Source: CAWDMC01 sp963803295 | Lineage (GTDB): Bacteria > Acidobacteriota > Terriglobia > UBA7540 | NCBI GenBank assembly: GCA_963803295.1 | Contig: CAWDMC010000028.1 | Span: forward strand, 1-64,000 | DNA length: 64,000 bases | Direction: 5' to 3' | Part shown: piece by piece, positions 1 to 9,261 of the stretch | Position numbering within the stretch: the stretch's first letter is position 1 | Layout of the letters: each line of letters begins with the position of its first letter | The notes under the pieces: generated by a model | The model's database searches: none | What the model saw: only the letters and a program-made list of their open reading frames with translations | Told to the model about the DNA's origin: nothing | Program-made: the position numbers and the translations under genes

Positions 1-66
1 GCCACTCTTGTTGCAGGGAAGGGTGGGCGTACGGCCTAGGTTTACTTGCTCCGCTCGCGTTGCCTA

Positions 67-894
67 TCAGTCTGTAGCGTGGGCACCCAACTTCATCGAG
101 TCAAGTTCAGCTCGTACCGCGGCAACAACGTCGCGGTCGTTTTGATCAAGCTTCGACTCGACCGGTTCTATTCCTTCGGCCCTGGCAACACGCGCCAGCC
201 CGCGGATAGCTGTTCCTCTCGTTATGACGCGGAAAGGTCCTTGTTTGGTGAGGCGAGCCAGATAGGGGACAGCGACAACGTCCTGAACGTAGCTCAGAGC
301 GTAAGCAGCATCGAGCGCTGTCTCGGCGTTCGTTAGCATTGCCGCCGTTGACAGGTGCTCGCATACCTGTTCCAGCCGTTTTTCATCTCGCTCAGTAACT
401 TGCAAGGTTAATTCCTGCGAGAATTCGGCCTTGGTAGGCTCCCCGGAGTTCTTGCGGACCGATGTCACAAGTGTCAATGCGATCCGGTAATTGCCTGGTT
501 TGCTGAACGCGCACCACTTGTTGAGGAGCAATCTCTGCCAATACGTTTCCCCCGGGTGTAACTGGAGTTGGGGGAGAAGGCTTATGCCATTGCGCCGGGG
601 AAGATGCGGAGGCCTAATCGTCGATCCATCGGGCTGGACGATCGAGAATTGGAAATTGCCCTCGCGATCGTACCCTAAGTCGAGGCTTGCTTGCTCCGCC
701 AGGTCGTTGTGGATGGAGAGATTGATTACGACCGGTTCGTGCAGAGTCACCGATGAGTTCTGCAGCGCGAACGAGACGTCCACGCCTTGCTGCCCTTGGC
801 ACAAGCCCCACACCGATAGACCCAGAACAAGGGAGGAAATGAGAATTATGCGGCGAGCGAACCTTGCGCGCAAATCAGTTCCGACGCTGAACAT
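67..894 (-). CDS. Secreted protein with C-terminal HEAT-like region, function unknown
   Basis: The ATG at 894 is preceded by GGAGG with 5 nt spacing, so I prefer it to the GTG at 909 that overlaps the upstream stop. The N-terminus is a signal peptide (Arg-rich, then a hydrophobic stretch at about residues 13-30). The middle looks like a beta-sandwich domain. The last ~90 residues are alpha-helical and Ala-rich, with a pattern like HEAT repeats (AYALSYVQDVVAVPYLARL). It is the last gene of a tightly packed leftward group with the two small genes upstream. I do not recognise a named family and assign no function. Confidence 0.7.
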   Translation of the reverse strand: MFSVGTDLRARFARRIILISSLVLGLSVWGLCQGQQGVDVSFALQNSSVTLHEPVVINLSIHNDLAEQASLDLGYDREGNFQFSIVQPDGSTIRPPHLPRRNGISLLPQLQLHPGETYWQRLLLNKWCAFSKPGNYRIALTLVTSVRKNSGEPTKAEFSQELTLQVTERDEKRLEQVCEHLSTAAMLTNAETALDAAYALSYVQDVVAVPYLARLTKQGPFRVITRGTAIRGLARVARAEGIEPVESKLDQNDRDVVAAVRAELDSMKLGAHATD

Positions 895-905
895 GGTAGC
901 CTCCA

Positions 906-1361
906 TCACGGCAGAGGATTGATTGTGGCCGACGCCCCGCTCTTGGTTATTTGATACTTAAAGATGCCGTTGGTGTTTTGCGATACGGTCCTAATGATGG
1001 ACATCGGTCCCATTAAGTTGACTTCCGAGCCGCCATTGCATGTGTATCTGTAATATTGGACTGCGGAAACGGTTGCCACCTTGTAGGGTTTTGTCCAACT
1101 GTCGTTCCCGTTAAGTTGGTCGTCGCTAAAACCGCCGGCTGTGCCGAGTACGCCGATCGAGAGTGGGTTGATGTTAACCGTGTAGTTCCACGGGGGTTTC
1201 GGATAAGCGAAAGGCGAGTGCCCGTCCCCGTATGTAACAACTTCGTAGACAGCGCAGTCGAAGAGGTCTTCCTTGTGGCCTGAGCTTGACTGCCACGAGT
1301 AGTTAAAGTTCAGGTCGCCATCGCCCATATCTCTTCCGAGACCGACTTGCACGAAGTTCAC
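906..1361 (-). CDS. Small hypothetical protein, translationally coupled
   Basis: A 151-residue protein starting at a GTG that overlaps the stop of the preceding gene (GTGA). It has no signal peptide of its own and no motif I recognise; it is rich in Tyr, Asn and Gly. The GTGA overlap with a signal-peptide-bearing upstream gene suggests either translational coupling or that both were once one secreted protein split by a frameshift. The downstream gene begins within a few bases of its end, so all three probably share one transcript. Confidence 0.5.
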   Translation of the reverse strand: MNFVQVGLGRDMGDGDLNFNYSWQSSSGHKEDLFDCAVYEVVTYGDGHSPFAYPKPPWNYTVNINPLSIGVLGTAGGFSDDQLNGNDSWTKPYKVATVSAVQYYRYTCNGGSEVNLMGPMSIIRTVSQNTNGIFKYQITKSGASATINPLP

Positions 1362-1792
1362 GGATAGGCGTTGCTAACCGACCCCTGAGTGCTCCCCAAA
1401 ACGACCGCGCCCATGACGACACAATAGTAATCATGAAAACTCGACACAAGGTAGATCCCGGTGTCGGTGGGGTCCCAGGAGAGATTGATATCGGCGCGTA
1501 TGACATTGGGTCCGCTTATCCTTCCAGAAGTGTTGAACCGATTCTTGGGACTGGTGAGGGTCGTACGAACGTAGGCGGTGTGGGGCATGTACCAGCCCGA
1601 AGTCGCGTCCGTGACGCCCCAGGCCCAAATAATTCCATTGCTGCCCACCGCTGCCCCGGAGTAGGTAGTGTAACCGTGGGCCGGGACGGCCGCGGCCATC
1701 GTCACTGCAACCACACAGACCAAGAGGTGCAAAAGGGCAGCAAGCGTGCACCGAGAGCGATGTTCAGTCTCGATTTCGGGAGTCGACTTCAT
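1358..1792 (-). CDS. Secreted hypothetical protein
   Basis: The ATG at 1792 has AGGAG about 9 nt upstream, which decides the start over a longer reading beginning at 1867. The protein is 144 residues with a basic N-terminus and a hydrophobic segment around residues 17-37 ending in AHG, a likely signal peptide. The mature part is Tyr/Ser/Thr rich and probably beta-structured. It resembles no family I can name. It overlaps the next gene by GTGA and heads the small leftward cluster. Confidence 0.5.
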   Translation of the reverse strand: MKSTPEIETEHRSRCTLAALLHLLVCVVAVTMAAAVPAHGYTTYSGAAVGSNGIIWAWGVTDATSGWYMPHTAYVRTTLTSPKNRFNTSGRISGPNVIRADINLSWDPTDTGIYLVSSFHDYYCVVMGAVVLGSTQGSVSNAYP

Positions 1793-1919
1793 TTGCCTTC
1801 TCCTCTCACAAATGATGCGTTCCTGCGGGGAGGGGATGGAGGGCCGACTGGCCCTGCCGAATCGCATCCCCAGCGCTTGCGCCAGTGCTATTTCGGCATG
1901 GGCGTGTCAGGAATGATCT

Positions 1920-2561
1920 TCATTCCCTTCTTGGCTTGCGGCAAATAGATCCGCAGCTTCTCAACCCCATCTTCGCTGAGCCTTGCCGGTATGCTGCCAC
2001 GGCATTCGCGGCCAACTGGCTCTTCTGTTTTCCGAGCTCGACCAGTTGTTGATAGTCAGTACTCGCCGGATGGGGGATCGGCGACCGCAGATAGACCGCT
2101 GCCGCCTGCTTGTCCAGGGTGTCGGCCTGAGTCTGGTACTCCGAGAGCAGAGTCAGGAACGCTGCAGCATCATCCTCGCTGAAGCCGATCGGACCGAGCT
2201 TGGCGCGTGCGCGTTCCGTGGCCGCGTCGGTGGCGTTCGCAGGCTCGGCGATCGCTAGAACAATCATCCGGTAAGCCACCTCGTCGGGGATCAGCTCCGG
2301 GTTCTTGGCACCGTCAATGGTGCCCGGGGGATCGGCACCCGGGGATGCCTCCTGTGCTTGGTTCCCCATCTGCCCGGCGGCCAAGGCGCTCATTGTCAAG
2401 GGCCACCCGTCTGAATGGTGAGCGGCAAGCAAAGCGACTACCGCTGCAAGCCCTGTAGGAAACAAGATAAGCGAGACGAGCCGCTCCCTTTGTTTGCGGC
2501 TGCGTCTTGGCACACTGGCGCCTGACCGAACCAAGGACCTGGGTTCCAAGCGGCGAGACAT
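1920..2561 (-). CDS. Membrane-anchored or secreted hypothetical protein
   Basis: The start at 2561 is chosen because AGGAGG lies 7 nt upstream; the frame is open 32 codons further up but without a ribosome site. About 213 residues: a strongly basic N-terminus, one hydrophobic segment (about residues 30-50), then a helical, Ala/Gln-rich domain (residues 90-200) with a heptad-like pattern. No recognised domain. It may be an exported protein anchored by an uncleaved signal. Confidence 0.55.
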   Translation of the reverse strand: MSRRLEPRSLVRSGASVPRRSRKQRERLVSLILFPTGLAAVVALLAAHHSDGWPLTMSALAAGQMGNQAQEASPGADPPGTIDGAKNPELIPDEVAYRMIVLAIAEPANATDAATERARAKLGPIGFSEDDAAAFLTLLSEYQTQADTLDKQAAAVYLRSPIPHPASTDYQQLVELGKQKSQLAANAVAAYRQGSAKMGLRSCGSICRKPRRE

Positions 2562-2884
2562 TGATGGCCTCCTGCCTAATAACGATGTCGCTGGGACGCT
2601 AACGCGGGGGGGCGCTTTGCAGTGATCCAGGTCACTTATGGCTGTGATCGAGGACACAATCGTCTTGGTTCTCGGCTGCGACGTAGTTTTGGATCAGGCG
2701 CCGCATGAGGCTCTCGCTGCCCGAGAAAGCCGCTGCGACTTCCATCAATTGTTGTAGCAAAAACCAATGGGGCACGCAGCGCAGCCGTCCACCCATCATC
2801 CCCAAGCATGCCAGTTCCCGGTTTGAGGTATCATGCCAGTGCCTGCGAAGTCGTGATTGAAACCCCCGGCTAGGAGTTACTCCG
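2562..2884. other. Intergenic region between divergent genes
   Basis: About 320 bases between a leftward hypothetical gene and the rightward LolA-like gene. It must hold both promoters, but I cannot place -35/-10 boxes with confidence. No repeat, RNA gene or convincing small gene is visible. Confidence 0.4.
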
Positions 2885-3610
2885 ATGTTTCGTACGCCCT
2901 TCCTGATCCTTGCCGCAACCTGCGCGCTCACTCTTGGCGCCCGTGCCCAGAGCGTGGATGAGGTCATCGCCAAAAACATCCAGGCCCGTGGAGGCTTGGA
3001 AAAACTGAAGTCCGTAAGGACCATTCGCATGACCGCGAAGTTCAGTTCGGGCTCTCTCCAGGCCACCGTTCGCCAGGAGGGCAGCCGCCCCGACAAGGTG
3101 CGGGAGGAGTTCATTATCCAGGGACTTGCCCAGGTGCGGGCCTATGATGGCAAGACAGGCTGGCAGCTGAATCCGTTCGAAGGCCGGCGGAATGCCGAGC
3201 TGCTCTCCCAGGACGATATGAAGGATCTGGTTCTCGACGCGGACATCGACGGGCCGCTGGTGGACTACAAGCGGAAAGGTCACCGGGCAGAACTCGTGGG
3301 CCGTGATCCGGTTGAAGGCACGGACTGCTACAAGATCAAGTTGACGCTGAAGAACGGTGACGTCCGCTACTACTACCTGGATGCCGACTCGCTTCTTGAG
3401 ATCAAGGTCGAATCGCAGGTGATGGTCCGGGGAGCTATGCAGGAAAGCGAGACCACTTACGGCGACTATGAACAAGTTCAGGGGCTCTATTATCCGTTTG
3501 CCTACGAAAGCGGCCGCAAGGGTGACCCGAATCGCACCAAATTGACGGTTGAAAAGATCGAGATCAACGTGCCGGTCGACGACAAAGTCTTTGCGATGCC
3601 AGGCAAGTAA
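2885..3610 (+). CDS. LolA-like outer-membrane lipoprotein-sorting family protein
   Basis: 241 residues with a cleavable signal peptide (hydrophobic to about residue 20, ending ARAQS). The rest fits the LolA/LolB-like beta fold seen in many Acidobacterial secreted proteins: DEVIAKNIQARGG at the start of the mature chain, a central VRAYDGKTGWQLNPF segment, then alternating strands with YYYLDAD and TYGDYEQVQGLYYPF. Such proteins sit in the periplasm and may bind lipid or lipoprotein; the substrate here is unknown. TAGGAG lies upstream of the ATG. The BNR gene follows 80 nt downstream and could be co-transcribed. Confidence 0.75.
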   Translation: MFRTPFLILAATCALTLGARAQSVDEVIAKNIQARGGLEKLKSVRTIRMTAKFSSGSLQATVRQEGSRPDKVREEFIIQGLAQVRAYDGKTGWQLNPFEGRRNAELLSQDDMKDLVLDADIDGPLVDYKRKGHRAELVGRDPVEGTDCYKIKLTLKNGDVRYYYLDADSLLEIKVESQVMVRGAMQESETTYGDYEQVQGLYYPFAYESGRKGDPNRTKLTVEKIEINVPVDDKVFAMPGK

Positions 3611-3691
3611 CCGGGATCGAGGAGGCGGAATGCGCACTACGGCGTCCTGAACGGCGATCGCTGGTGGCTGCCAAAAGGGGGTTCTTCCACA

Positions 3692-6238
3692 ATGCCTAAC
3701 CTGGGCGCTCGTTGCGCCACCTGCCTGTTTTTGTTTTGCCTCACAAGTCCTGCCTGTTTGCTGGGGCAGGCGACCTCCGGCTCGGGCCCATTCGAGTCGG
3801 GGACGATCTCCGGCCTTGGCGCGCGGAACATCGGTTCGGCCACCATGAGCGGCCGCGTCTCGGCGTTGGCCGCTGTGAAGGACAAGGGCAGACTGACGAT
3901 CTACGTCGGCGCGGCCAGCGGCGGCGTCTGGAAATCGGTTAACGGAGGAACCACCTACAAGCCGGTGTTCGATAAGCAGCCCGTGCAGTCCATCGGCGCC
4001 ATTGCCATTGACCCCTCGGCGCCTAAGACGATCTGGGTTGGCACAGGGGAGTCCTGGACCCGCAACAGCGTCTCGGTTGGAGACGGAGTCTACAAATCCA
4101 CCGACGCGGGCGAGAACTGGAGCAACATGGGCCTGAAAGATTCGGAACGGATCGCTAACATTCTGGTAGATCCCAAGGACGGCAACACCGTTTATGCCTG
4201 CGTGCCCGGCAAGCTCTGGAGCGACAGCCAGGAGCGGGGACTCTTCAAAACCACCGACGGCGGCAAATCCTGGGCGAAGATCCTCAAGGGATCCAATCTC
4301 TCTACCGGCTGTTCCATGGTCTCGATGAGCTCGCGCGATGCAAAGACGCTCTACGCCGGCCTGTGGGATTTCCGGCGCCAAGGGTGGACCTTCCGCTCCG
4401 GCGGAGACAGCCCGACGGCTCCGAGCGGGAGCGGCCTCTTCAAGACGACGGACGGCGGCTCCGCCTGGACGGAAATCTCTGCGAACCCCGGGCTTCCGGC
4501 GAAACCCTGGGGAAGGGTCGCGGTGGCCTCTGCTCCTTCGAATCCGGATGTCGTCTATGCGCTGATCGAATCCACGCACAGTGGACTCTTCCGTTCGGAA
4601 GATGGCGGCAAGACCTGGCAGCCGCGCGACGCCAGCCAGATGATGGTGTGGCGCCCGTTCTATTTCGGCAACCTTATTGTCGACCCCAAGAATGAAAACA
4701 AGCTGTACAAGCCGGGTGGCGGCCTCATCATGAGCGAAGATGGCGGCAGGAGTTTCACCTCCATTTCGGGCAGCGCCCACGGCGACTTTCATGATGTCTG
4801 GATCGATCCTGATAACACGGATCGGGTTATCGTCGGTGACGATGGCGGCGTGTGGTACTCGTATGACGGCGCGAACACCTGGTGGAAGGCCAATAACCTG
4901 CCCATTTCGCAGTTCTATCACGCGAGCGTCGACCTGGACAATCCCTATCACGTCTACGGAGGGTTGCAGGACAACAGCGTCTGGGTGGGCGATTCCGCCT
5001 ACCCAGGCGGCATCACCAACAGCCGCTGGGAGAACCTCTACGGAGGTGACGGCTTCTGGGCCTTTGCCGATCCGGCGGACAGCAATTACGTCTACTTGGA
5101 GTCGCAAGGCGCCGAGTTGGTACGCGTGAACCGCAAGACGCTCGAGGCCCGCAATATCAAGCCCCAGCCCCACTACGGCGAAGGGAAGCTGCGTTTCAAC
5201 TGGAATTCGCCTGTTCATTTAAGTCCCAACGAACAGGGCACGCTTTATGTTGGCGCCCAATTCCTCTTCCGCTCCCGCGACCACGGCCAGACGTGGGATC
5301 GCATTTCTCCCGACCTCACCACTAATGATCCTGCCAAGCAGAAGCAGGAAGAATCGGGCGGCGTAACGGTTGACAATTCCTATGCCGAGACGCATACCAC
5401 GATTTACACCATCAGTGAATCGCCGCGTGACGGGCGCACCATCTGGGCTGGGACTGACGACGGGAACCTGCAGTTGACCCGCGATGGCGGCAAGACCTGG
5501 ACCAACGTCGTCGATCGCGTGCCCGATCTGCCCAGGGCCTCGTGGGTGTCGTGGGTCGAGGCCAGCCGTTTCGACGCTGCCACCGCTTACGCCACTTTCG
5601 ACCGGCACACCTTCGGGGATATGACGCCCTACGTCTACAAGACCACCGACCACGGCCAGACCTGGAAGCGCATCGGCACGGCTGGCGGCATCCGCGGCTA
5701 CGCCCACGTGATCAAGGAAGATACCGTCTCGCCCAATCTCCTGTTCCTCGGTACAGAGTTCGGACTCTGGATCTCGATTGACGGCGGCCAGCAATGGGCA
5801 GAGTACAAAGGAGGAGATTTCCCGAGCGTGGCGGTCCGCGATATCGTGGTACATCCGCGCGAATCGGACCTCATCCTGGCTACCCACGGCCGCGGCATCT
5901 GGATCGTCGACGACATTACTCCCTTGCGCAATCTCACTCCCGCGGTCATGGCCCAGGATGCGGCCTTCCTTGCGGGCAGGCCGACCCAGCAGCGATTAAG
6001 TGCTGGCGGGGGCTGGGTGGAAGGTAGCGCCGCCTTCACCGGAGCCGACCCGCCCGACGCCGCCCTGATCACTTATTACCAGAAGAAGCGCCACATCTAT
6101 GGCCGCATGAAGATCGAGATCCTCGACAACCAGGGCAAGCGGGTGGATACGCTTCAGGCCAAGAGCCGCCGTGGTATCAGCCGGGTTGAATGGCCGATGC
6201 GTCTCAAAGCCCCACGCGTTCCGCCCGCCGCCACGTAG
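3692..6238 (+). CDS. VPS10/BNR beta-propeller secreted protein, N-terminal part (frameshifted)
   Basis: 848 residues with a signal peptide (ending LLGQATS). The body carries many Asp-box/BNR motifs (S/T-x-D-x-G-x-T-W), for example STDAGENW, TTDGGKSW, SEDGGKTW, TRDGGKTW, TTDHGQTW and SIDGGQQW, typical of sortilin/VPS10-type ten-bladed propellers. These are common in Acidobacteria as secreted glycan- or protein-binding or hydrolase-like proteins; the substrate is unknown. The frame ends at the TAG at 6236, just where homologues of this type run on into a C-terminal beta domain. That domain is present in the -1 frame from about 6230, so a single base appears to be missing near 6230-6238. Confidence 0.85.
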   Translation: MPNLGARCATCLFLFCLTSPACLLGQATSGSGPFESGTISGLGARNIGSATMSGRVSALAAVKDKGRLTIYVGAASGGVWKSVNGGTTYKPVFDKQPVQSIGAIAIDPSAPKTIWVGTGESWTRNSVSVGDGVYKSTDAGENWSNMGLKDSERIANILVDPKDGNTVYACVPGKLWSDSQERGLFKTTDGGKSWAKILKGSNLSTGCSMVSMSSRDAKTLYAGLWDFRRQGWTFRSGGDSPTAPSGSGLFKTTDGGSAWTEISANPGLPAKPWGRVAVASAPSNPDVVYALIESTHSGLFRSEDGGKTWQPRDASQMMVWRPFYFGNLIVDPKNENKLYKPGGGLIMSEDGGRSFTSISGSAHGDFHDVWIDPDNTDRVIVGDDGGVWYSYDGANTWWKANNLPISQFYHASVDLDNPYHVYGGLQDNSVWVGDSAYPGGITNSRWENLYGGDGFWAFADPADSNYVYLESQGAELVRVNRKTLEARNIKPQPHYGEGKLRFNWNSPVHLSPNEQGTLYVGAQFLFRSRDHGQTWDRISPDLTTNDPAKQKQEESGGVTVDNSYAETHTTIYTISESPRDGRTIWAGTDDGNLQLTRDGGKTWTNVVDRVPDLPRASWVSWVEASRFDAATAYATFDRHTFGDMTPYVYKTTDHGQTWKRIGTAGGIRGYAHVIKEDTVSPNLLFLGTEFGLWISIDGGQQWAEYKGGDFPSVAVRDIVVHPRESDLILATHGRGIWIVDDITPLRNLTPAVMAQDAAFLAGRPTQQRLSAGGGWVEGSAAFTGADPPDAALITYYQKKRHIYGRMKIEILDNQGKRVDTLQAKSRRGISRVEWPMRLKAPRVPPAAT

Positions 6239-6849
6239 CCTTCGAAGCCAGCACCGGTCCGCGCGTCTTGCCCGGAACCTACACGGTCAAACTCACGCGT
6301 GGCCAGGAGACTTACACTACCTCGATCGAGATCGGTCTCGATGCCCGTGCCAGGTACACCCTGGAGGATCGCAAGCTGCAATTTGCCGTCCTCACGCGCC
6401 TGTCCAATCTGTTGGGCGACATGAGCTTTGAGGTGGAGCGCGTCAACCGGGTGAGAGACGCGCTGCTCGACCGCGCCGGCAAGCTCGATGCCGGTGATTT
6501 CTTGCGCCAACAACTGGCGGACTTAGCCCCAAGCGCCGACAAGATCCGCCAGAAAATCGTAGCCACCAAAGAAGGCGGCGCCATCACTGGCGAACTGCGC
6601 ATCCGCGAAAAGACCACGGAATTATATGGCGAGATCCTGGGCTACGAAGGCCGCCCGACGGATTATCAGGTGACCCGATTCGAATCTCTACAGCATGAAC
6701 TCGCCGACGTCTCAAGTGAATTCGATAGCTTCCTCGCCCAGCATCTGAGTTCAGTCAACAAGTCGCTGGCCACCAAGCACCAGGTGACGATTCAACCGAT
6801 CACGCGCGCGGACTGGGAGAAATCCCTTCGCGAATCCGACAGCCAGTAG
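6190..6849 (+). CDS. C-terminal part of the frameshifted VPS10/BNR protein
   Basis: The true sequence probably joins at about 6232, giving the order PPAAT then VAFEASTGPRVLPGTYTVKL. That is a FlgD/Big-type beta segment that normally closes these BNR proteins, followed by a ~150-residue helical tail. The ATG at 6190 lies in a stretch that overlaps the upstream frame and need not be a real start; no ribosome site precedes it. I treat it as the C-terminus of the gene at 3692, not as a separate gene. Either an assembly indel or a genuine frameshift would explain it. Confidence 0.7.
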   Translation: MADASQSPTRSARRHVAFEASTGPRVLPGTYTVKLTRGQETYTTSIEIGLDARARYTLEDRKLQFAVLTRLSNLLGDMSFEVERVNRVRDALLDRAGKLDAGDFLRQQLADLAPSADKIRQKIVATKEGGAITGELRIREKTTELYGEILGYEGRPTDYQVTRFESLQHELADVSSEFDSFLAQHLSSVNKSLATKHQVTIQPITRADWEKSLRESDSQ

Positions 6850-6851
6850 GG

Positions 6852-6940
6852 GTAGCCACGGTTAATTCGCAGTTTGAATTAACCGTGGGCTCGTCTGAAG
6901 CAGCGAGAAAAACCCACGGAAGAGCACCAACCGTGGCTAC
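6852..6940. repeat. REP-like inverted repeat
   Basis: GTAGCCACGG at 6852 is mirrored by CCGTGGCTAC at 6931-6940. An inner hairpin pairs CCACGGTTAATTC (from 6856) with GAATTAACCGTGG (to about 6888). The GCCACGG core recurs in the hairpin at 13845-13874 beside the RAYT transposase remnant. It lies just after the BNR gene and before the convergent GH42 gene, and could also act as a bidirectional terminator. Confidence 0.6.
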
Positions 6941-6973
6941 CACTCTGTGACCGGCGCGGCGCCAGACTCGACC

Positions 6974-9085
6974 TCACTTCTCTTCGACAATCGCCAGGTC
7001 CCAGGGTTTCAGTGTGATCGTCTGTGAAGGCGCCACAGCCGACCGGGTAAGCAGATCGGATCCCGCGGCGTATGGATACTTGACCGTCTGCGTGTCGCCC
7101 GAGTAGTTCAGATAATAATGGATCGTCTTGCCGCCCCGGTTAACGCCGTGTTTCACGCGAACAGACGCAGGCACCTGCTGATCAGGACCGCTGAGGCCCG
7201 CAAGCTTCAGAACGTCCGCTAGCACCTGCCTTTGCAGCTCAGGCGTCAAGACCGTACCTTCATAAGTGAGGGTGCCTCGCCCGTAATGATTGCGCGTAAT
7301 CGCCGGGTATTTGCCGAAGAAGGGATGATCATACGTGGCGAGCGTCTCGGCGGTCTCCGGGATCAGCATTTCGGCCCACTCGGACACGCGGTTCTGAGCG
7401 CCGACGTGGAAGGGATCCCCCTTAAGCGCGAGCGGCTGCCGCAGGTCCGAAAATTCCTGGTAGCGGAATCCAGCGGCTTTCCGCAGCGGTCCGGGCGCCA
7501 TCACCCAGCGCACGGTGGAGTATTCGTTGGCAAATCCACTCTTGAAGGCCACCACCAGTTGACCGCCTCGCTCAACATAGTCGGACAGTCGCTCGAGCAA
7601 TTGGTCGCTCGCAATATAGAGCGGCGGCACCACGATCACTTTGTACGGCGAGAGATCGGTGGTTTCGGGAAATACGAAATCGATGCCGGCGTTCAGCTTG
7701 TAGAGAGCTTCGTGCATTTGGACCAGCACCGACTCGTAATTGGTGTGCTCGCTGAAGGGCATGTACTGGATGCCATAAAAGGAATCGGAGCTGTACAGGA
7801 TCGCCACCTTGTTGTTCCGCTTGATGTCGACGATCTCCGGTCCTACACGCGCAAGTTCATGAGCCGTGCGGCTGACTTCGGCATAGGCCCGGTTCGGTTC
7901 CAGGTCGTGCGAGAGAACGCCCTTCCAGTAAGTCTCCTGGCCGTAGTGGTTCGAATGCCAGTGCCAGTATTCGACCATGTTGGCGCCGGAAGAGAGGTGG
8001 GTATAAACGTCCAGGCGCATCTGCCCGTCGTAAGGCGGAAACTGTTCCTTCGAATCCCAGCCCACCGTCTGCGCGTTGGTTTCCGTCACCAGATAATTCG
8101 CCTGCTTGAGCGAGCGCGCGTAATCCCCTGCTAACGACAGGTAGGCGCCGTCAAGGGTATCCTGCGAGCCCTGGGTGAAATGGTAAGCGTTGGCGGAAAC
8201 AATATCGAGCGACCGCGAGACGGCGAGCTCATTAACACTGGGCCGCGGCGGACCGGCAAAATCATGGCTCACGAACTGGTCCGGACGCTTGTACTGATTG
8301 ACGATCTCCACCTGCCACCCAAGAAAGTCAGCGACCAGCCACTGCTGGTAGCGCTGGTACTCCAGCTTCCAGCCAGGATTCAGGATGCCGTCCCGCACCG
8401 GAACTTCGGTCCAGTCGTAAAGCCGCTGTCCCCAGTAGTTCAGCCCCCAAATCTCATCGAGCTTATCCACCGTCTTGAATTTGTGGCGCAGATACTCCAC
8501 GAATCCCACCTGCACGTCGCGGTTGCCAACATCAGCCGCTGAAGTCTCGTTATCCACCTGAAAACCGATCACCGCGGGATTGTCTTTATAGTGCTCGGCG
8601 ATCTTGCGGATGACACGCTCGCAATAGAAACGGTAAGTAGGATTGGCAAGATCCACATCCTGGCGGATGCCATAGGTATAAGTGTGGCCGTGGATATCGG
8701 TGATCACAATTTCGGGATGCTTCTTGTACATCCAGGCCGGAATGGAGTAGGTCGGCGTGCCCATGATTACCTTGATTCCCGCCTTGTGCATGGCATCGAC
8801 CACGCGATCCATCCAGGCAAACTCGAATCGCCCGTCCTCGGGCTCCCACAGACCCCAACTCGATTCACCCACGCGGACCACGTTGATGCCGGCCTGCTGC
8901 ATCAGACGCACGTCCTGGTCAAGCCGCTCGTAAGGCATGTACTCGGTGTAGTAGGCAACACCGTATAGGACCGTGTCCATCCGGTCGGGAACGAATTTCT
9001 CCGCCGGTTGAGCCGCGGCAGACGCGGCCAGGAACAGAACAGACGCCATCGTGGCGAGCAATGAATTTGTCCAAAATCGTTTCAT
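6974..9085 (-). CDS. Secreted beta-galactosidase, glycoside hydrolase family 42
   Basis: Start at 9085 because GGGGAG sits 5 nt upstream and a signal peptide follows directly (KRFWTNSLLATMASVLFLAASAAAQ). 703 residues, the usual GH42 length. The TIM barrel begins at YGVAYYTEYMP (about 40-50) with RVGESSWGLWEPEDG. The acid/base is Glu180 in FQVDNE and the nucleophile is Glu335 in LVTETNAQTVGW, both as expected for GH42. A trimerisation/Rossmann-like domain (VVPPLYIAS) and a C-terminal beta domain follow. It should hydrolyse beta-galactosides (galactan or arabinogalactan fragments) in the periplasm or outside. It is single, convergent with the BNR gene, and close to two other glycosidases in the window. 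Confidence 0.93.
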   Translation of the reverse strand: MKRFWTNSLLATMASVLFLAASAAAQPAEKFVPDRMDTVLYGVAYYTEYMPYERLDQDVRLMQQAGINVVRVGESSWGLWEPEDGRFEFAWMDRVVDAMHKAGIKVIMGTPTYSIPAWMYKKHPEIVITDIHGHTYTYGIRQDVDLANPTYRFYCERVIRKIAEHYKDNPAVIGFQVDNETSAADVGNRDVQVGFVEYLRHKFKTVDKLDEIWGLNYWGQRLYDWTEVPVRDGILNPGWKLEYQRYQQWLVADFLGWQVEIVNQYKRPDQFVSHDFAGPPRPSVNELAVSRSLDIVSANAYHFTQGSQDTLDGAYLSLAGDYARSLKQANYLVTETNAQTVGWDSKEQFPPYDGQMRLDVYTHLSSGANMVEYWHWHSNHYGQETYWKGVLSHDLEPNRAYAEVSRTAHELARVGPEIVDIKRNNKVAILYSSDSFYGIQYMPFSEHTNYESVLVQMHEALYKLNAGIDFVFPETTDLSPYKVIVVPPLYIASDQLLERLSDYVERGGQLVVAFKSGFANEYSTVRWVMAPGPLRKAAGFRYQEFSDLRQPLALKGDPFHVGAQNRVSEWAEMLIPETAETLATYDHPFFGKYPAITRNHYGRGTLTYEGTVLTPELQRQVLADVLKLAGLSGPDQQVPASVRVKHGVNRGGKTIHYYLNYSGDTQTVKYPYAAGSDLLTRSAVAPSQTITLKPWDLAIVEEK

Positions 9086-9261
9086 CAGACTCCCCGCAAT
9101 ACCCGATTTGCCGCTCCGGAACACGAGACCGTAGTCCGCAATGGACCGCCGCCGAGCATAACACAAACGTACGCAGGCATTGGGCAGTACTAAATTTAGC
9201 AAGCGGGACCCAGTCGGCGGAAAGCCTCCAGGATCTGCCGTCTTTTGCGATCGCTTTCAAC

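Noticed and set aside
2870..5218. 782-residue open frame on the minus strand, antisense to the LolA-like and BNR genes
   Set aside because: It has no recognisable domain, its composition mirrors codon bias of the plus-strand genes, and those genes have clear signal peptides and motifs.
7232..8134. 300-residue open frame on the plus strand opposite the GH42 gene
   Set aside because: Shadow of a high-GC gene on the other strand; GH42 catalytic motifs decide the coding strand.
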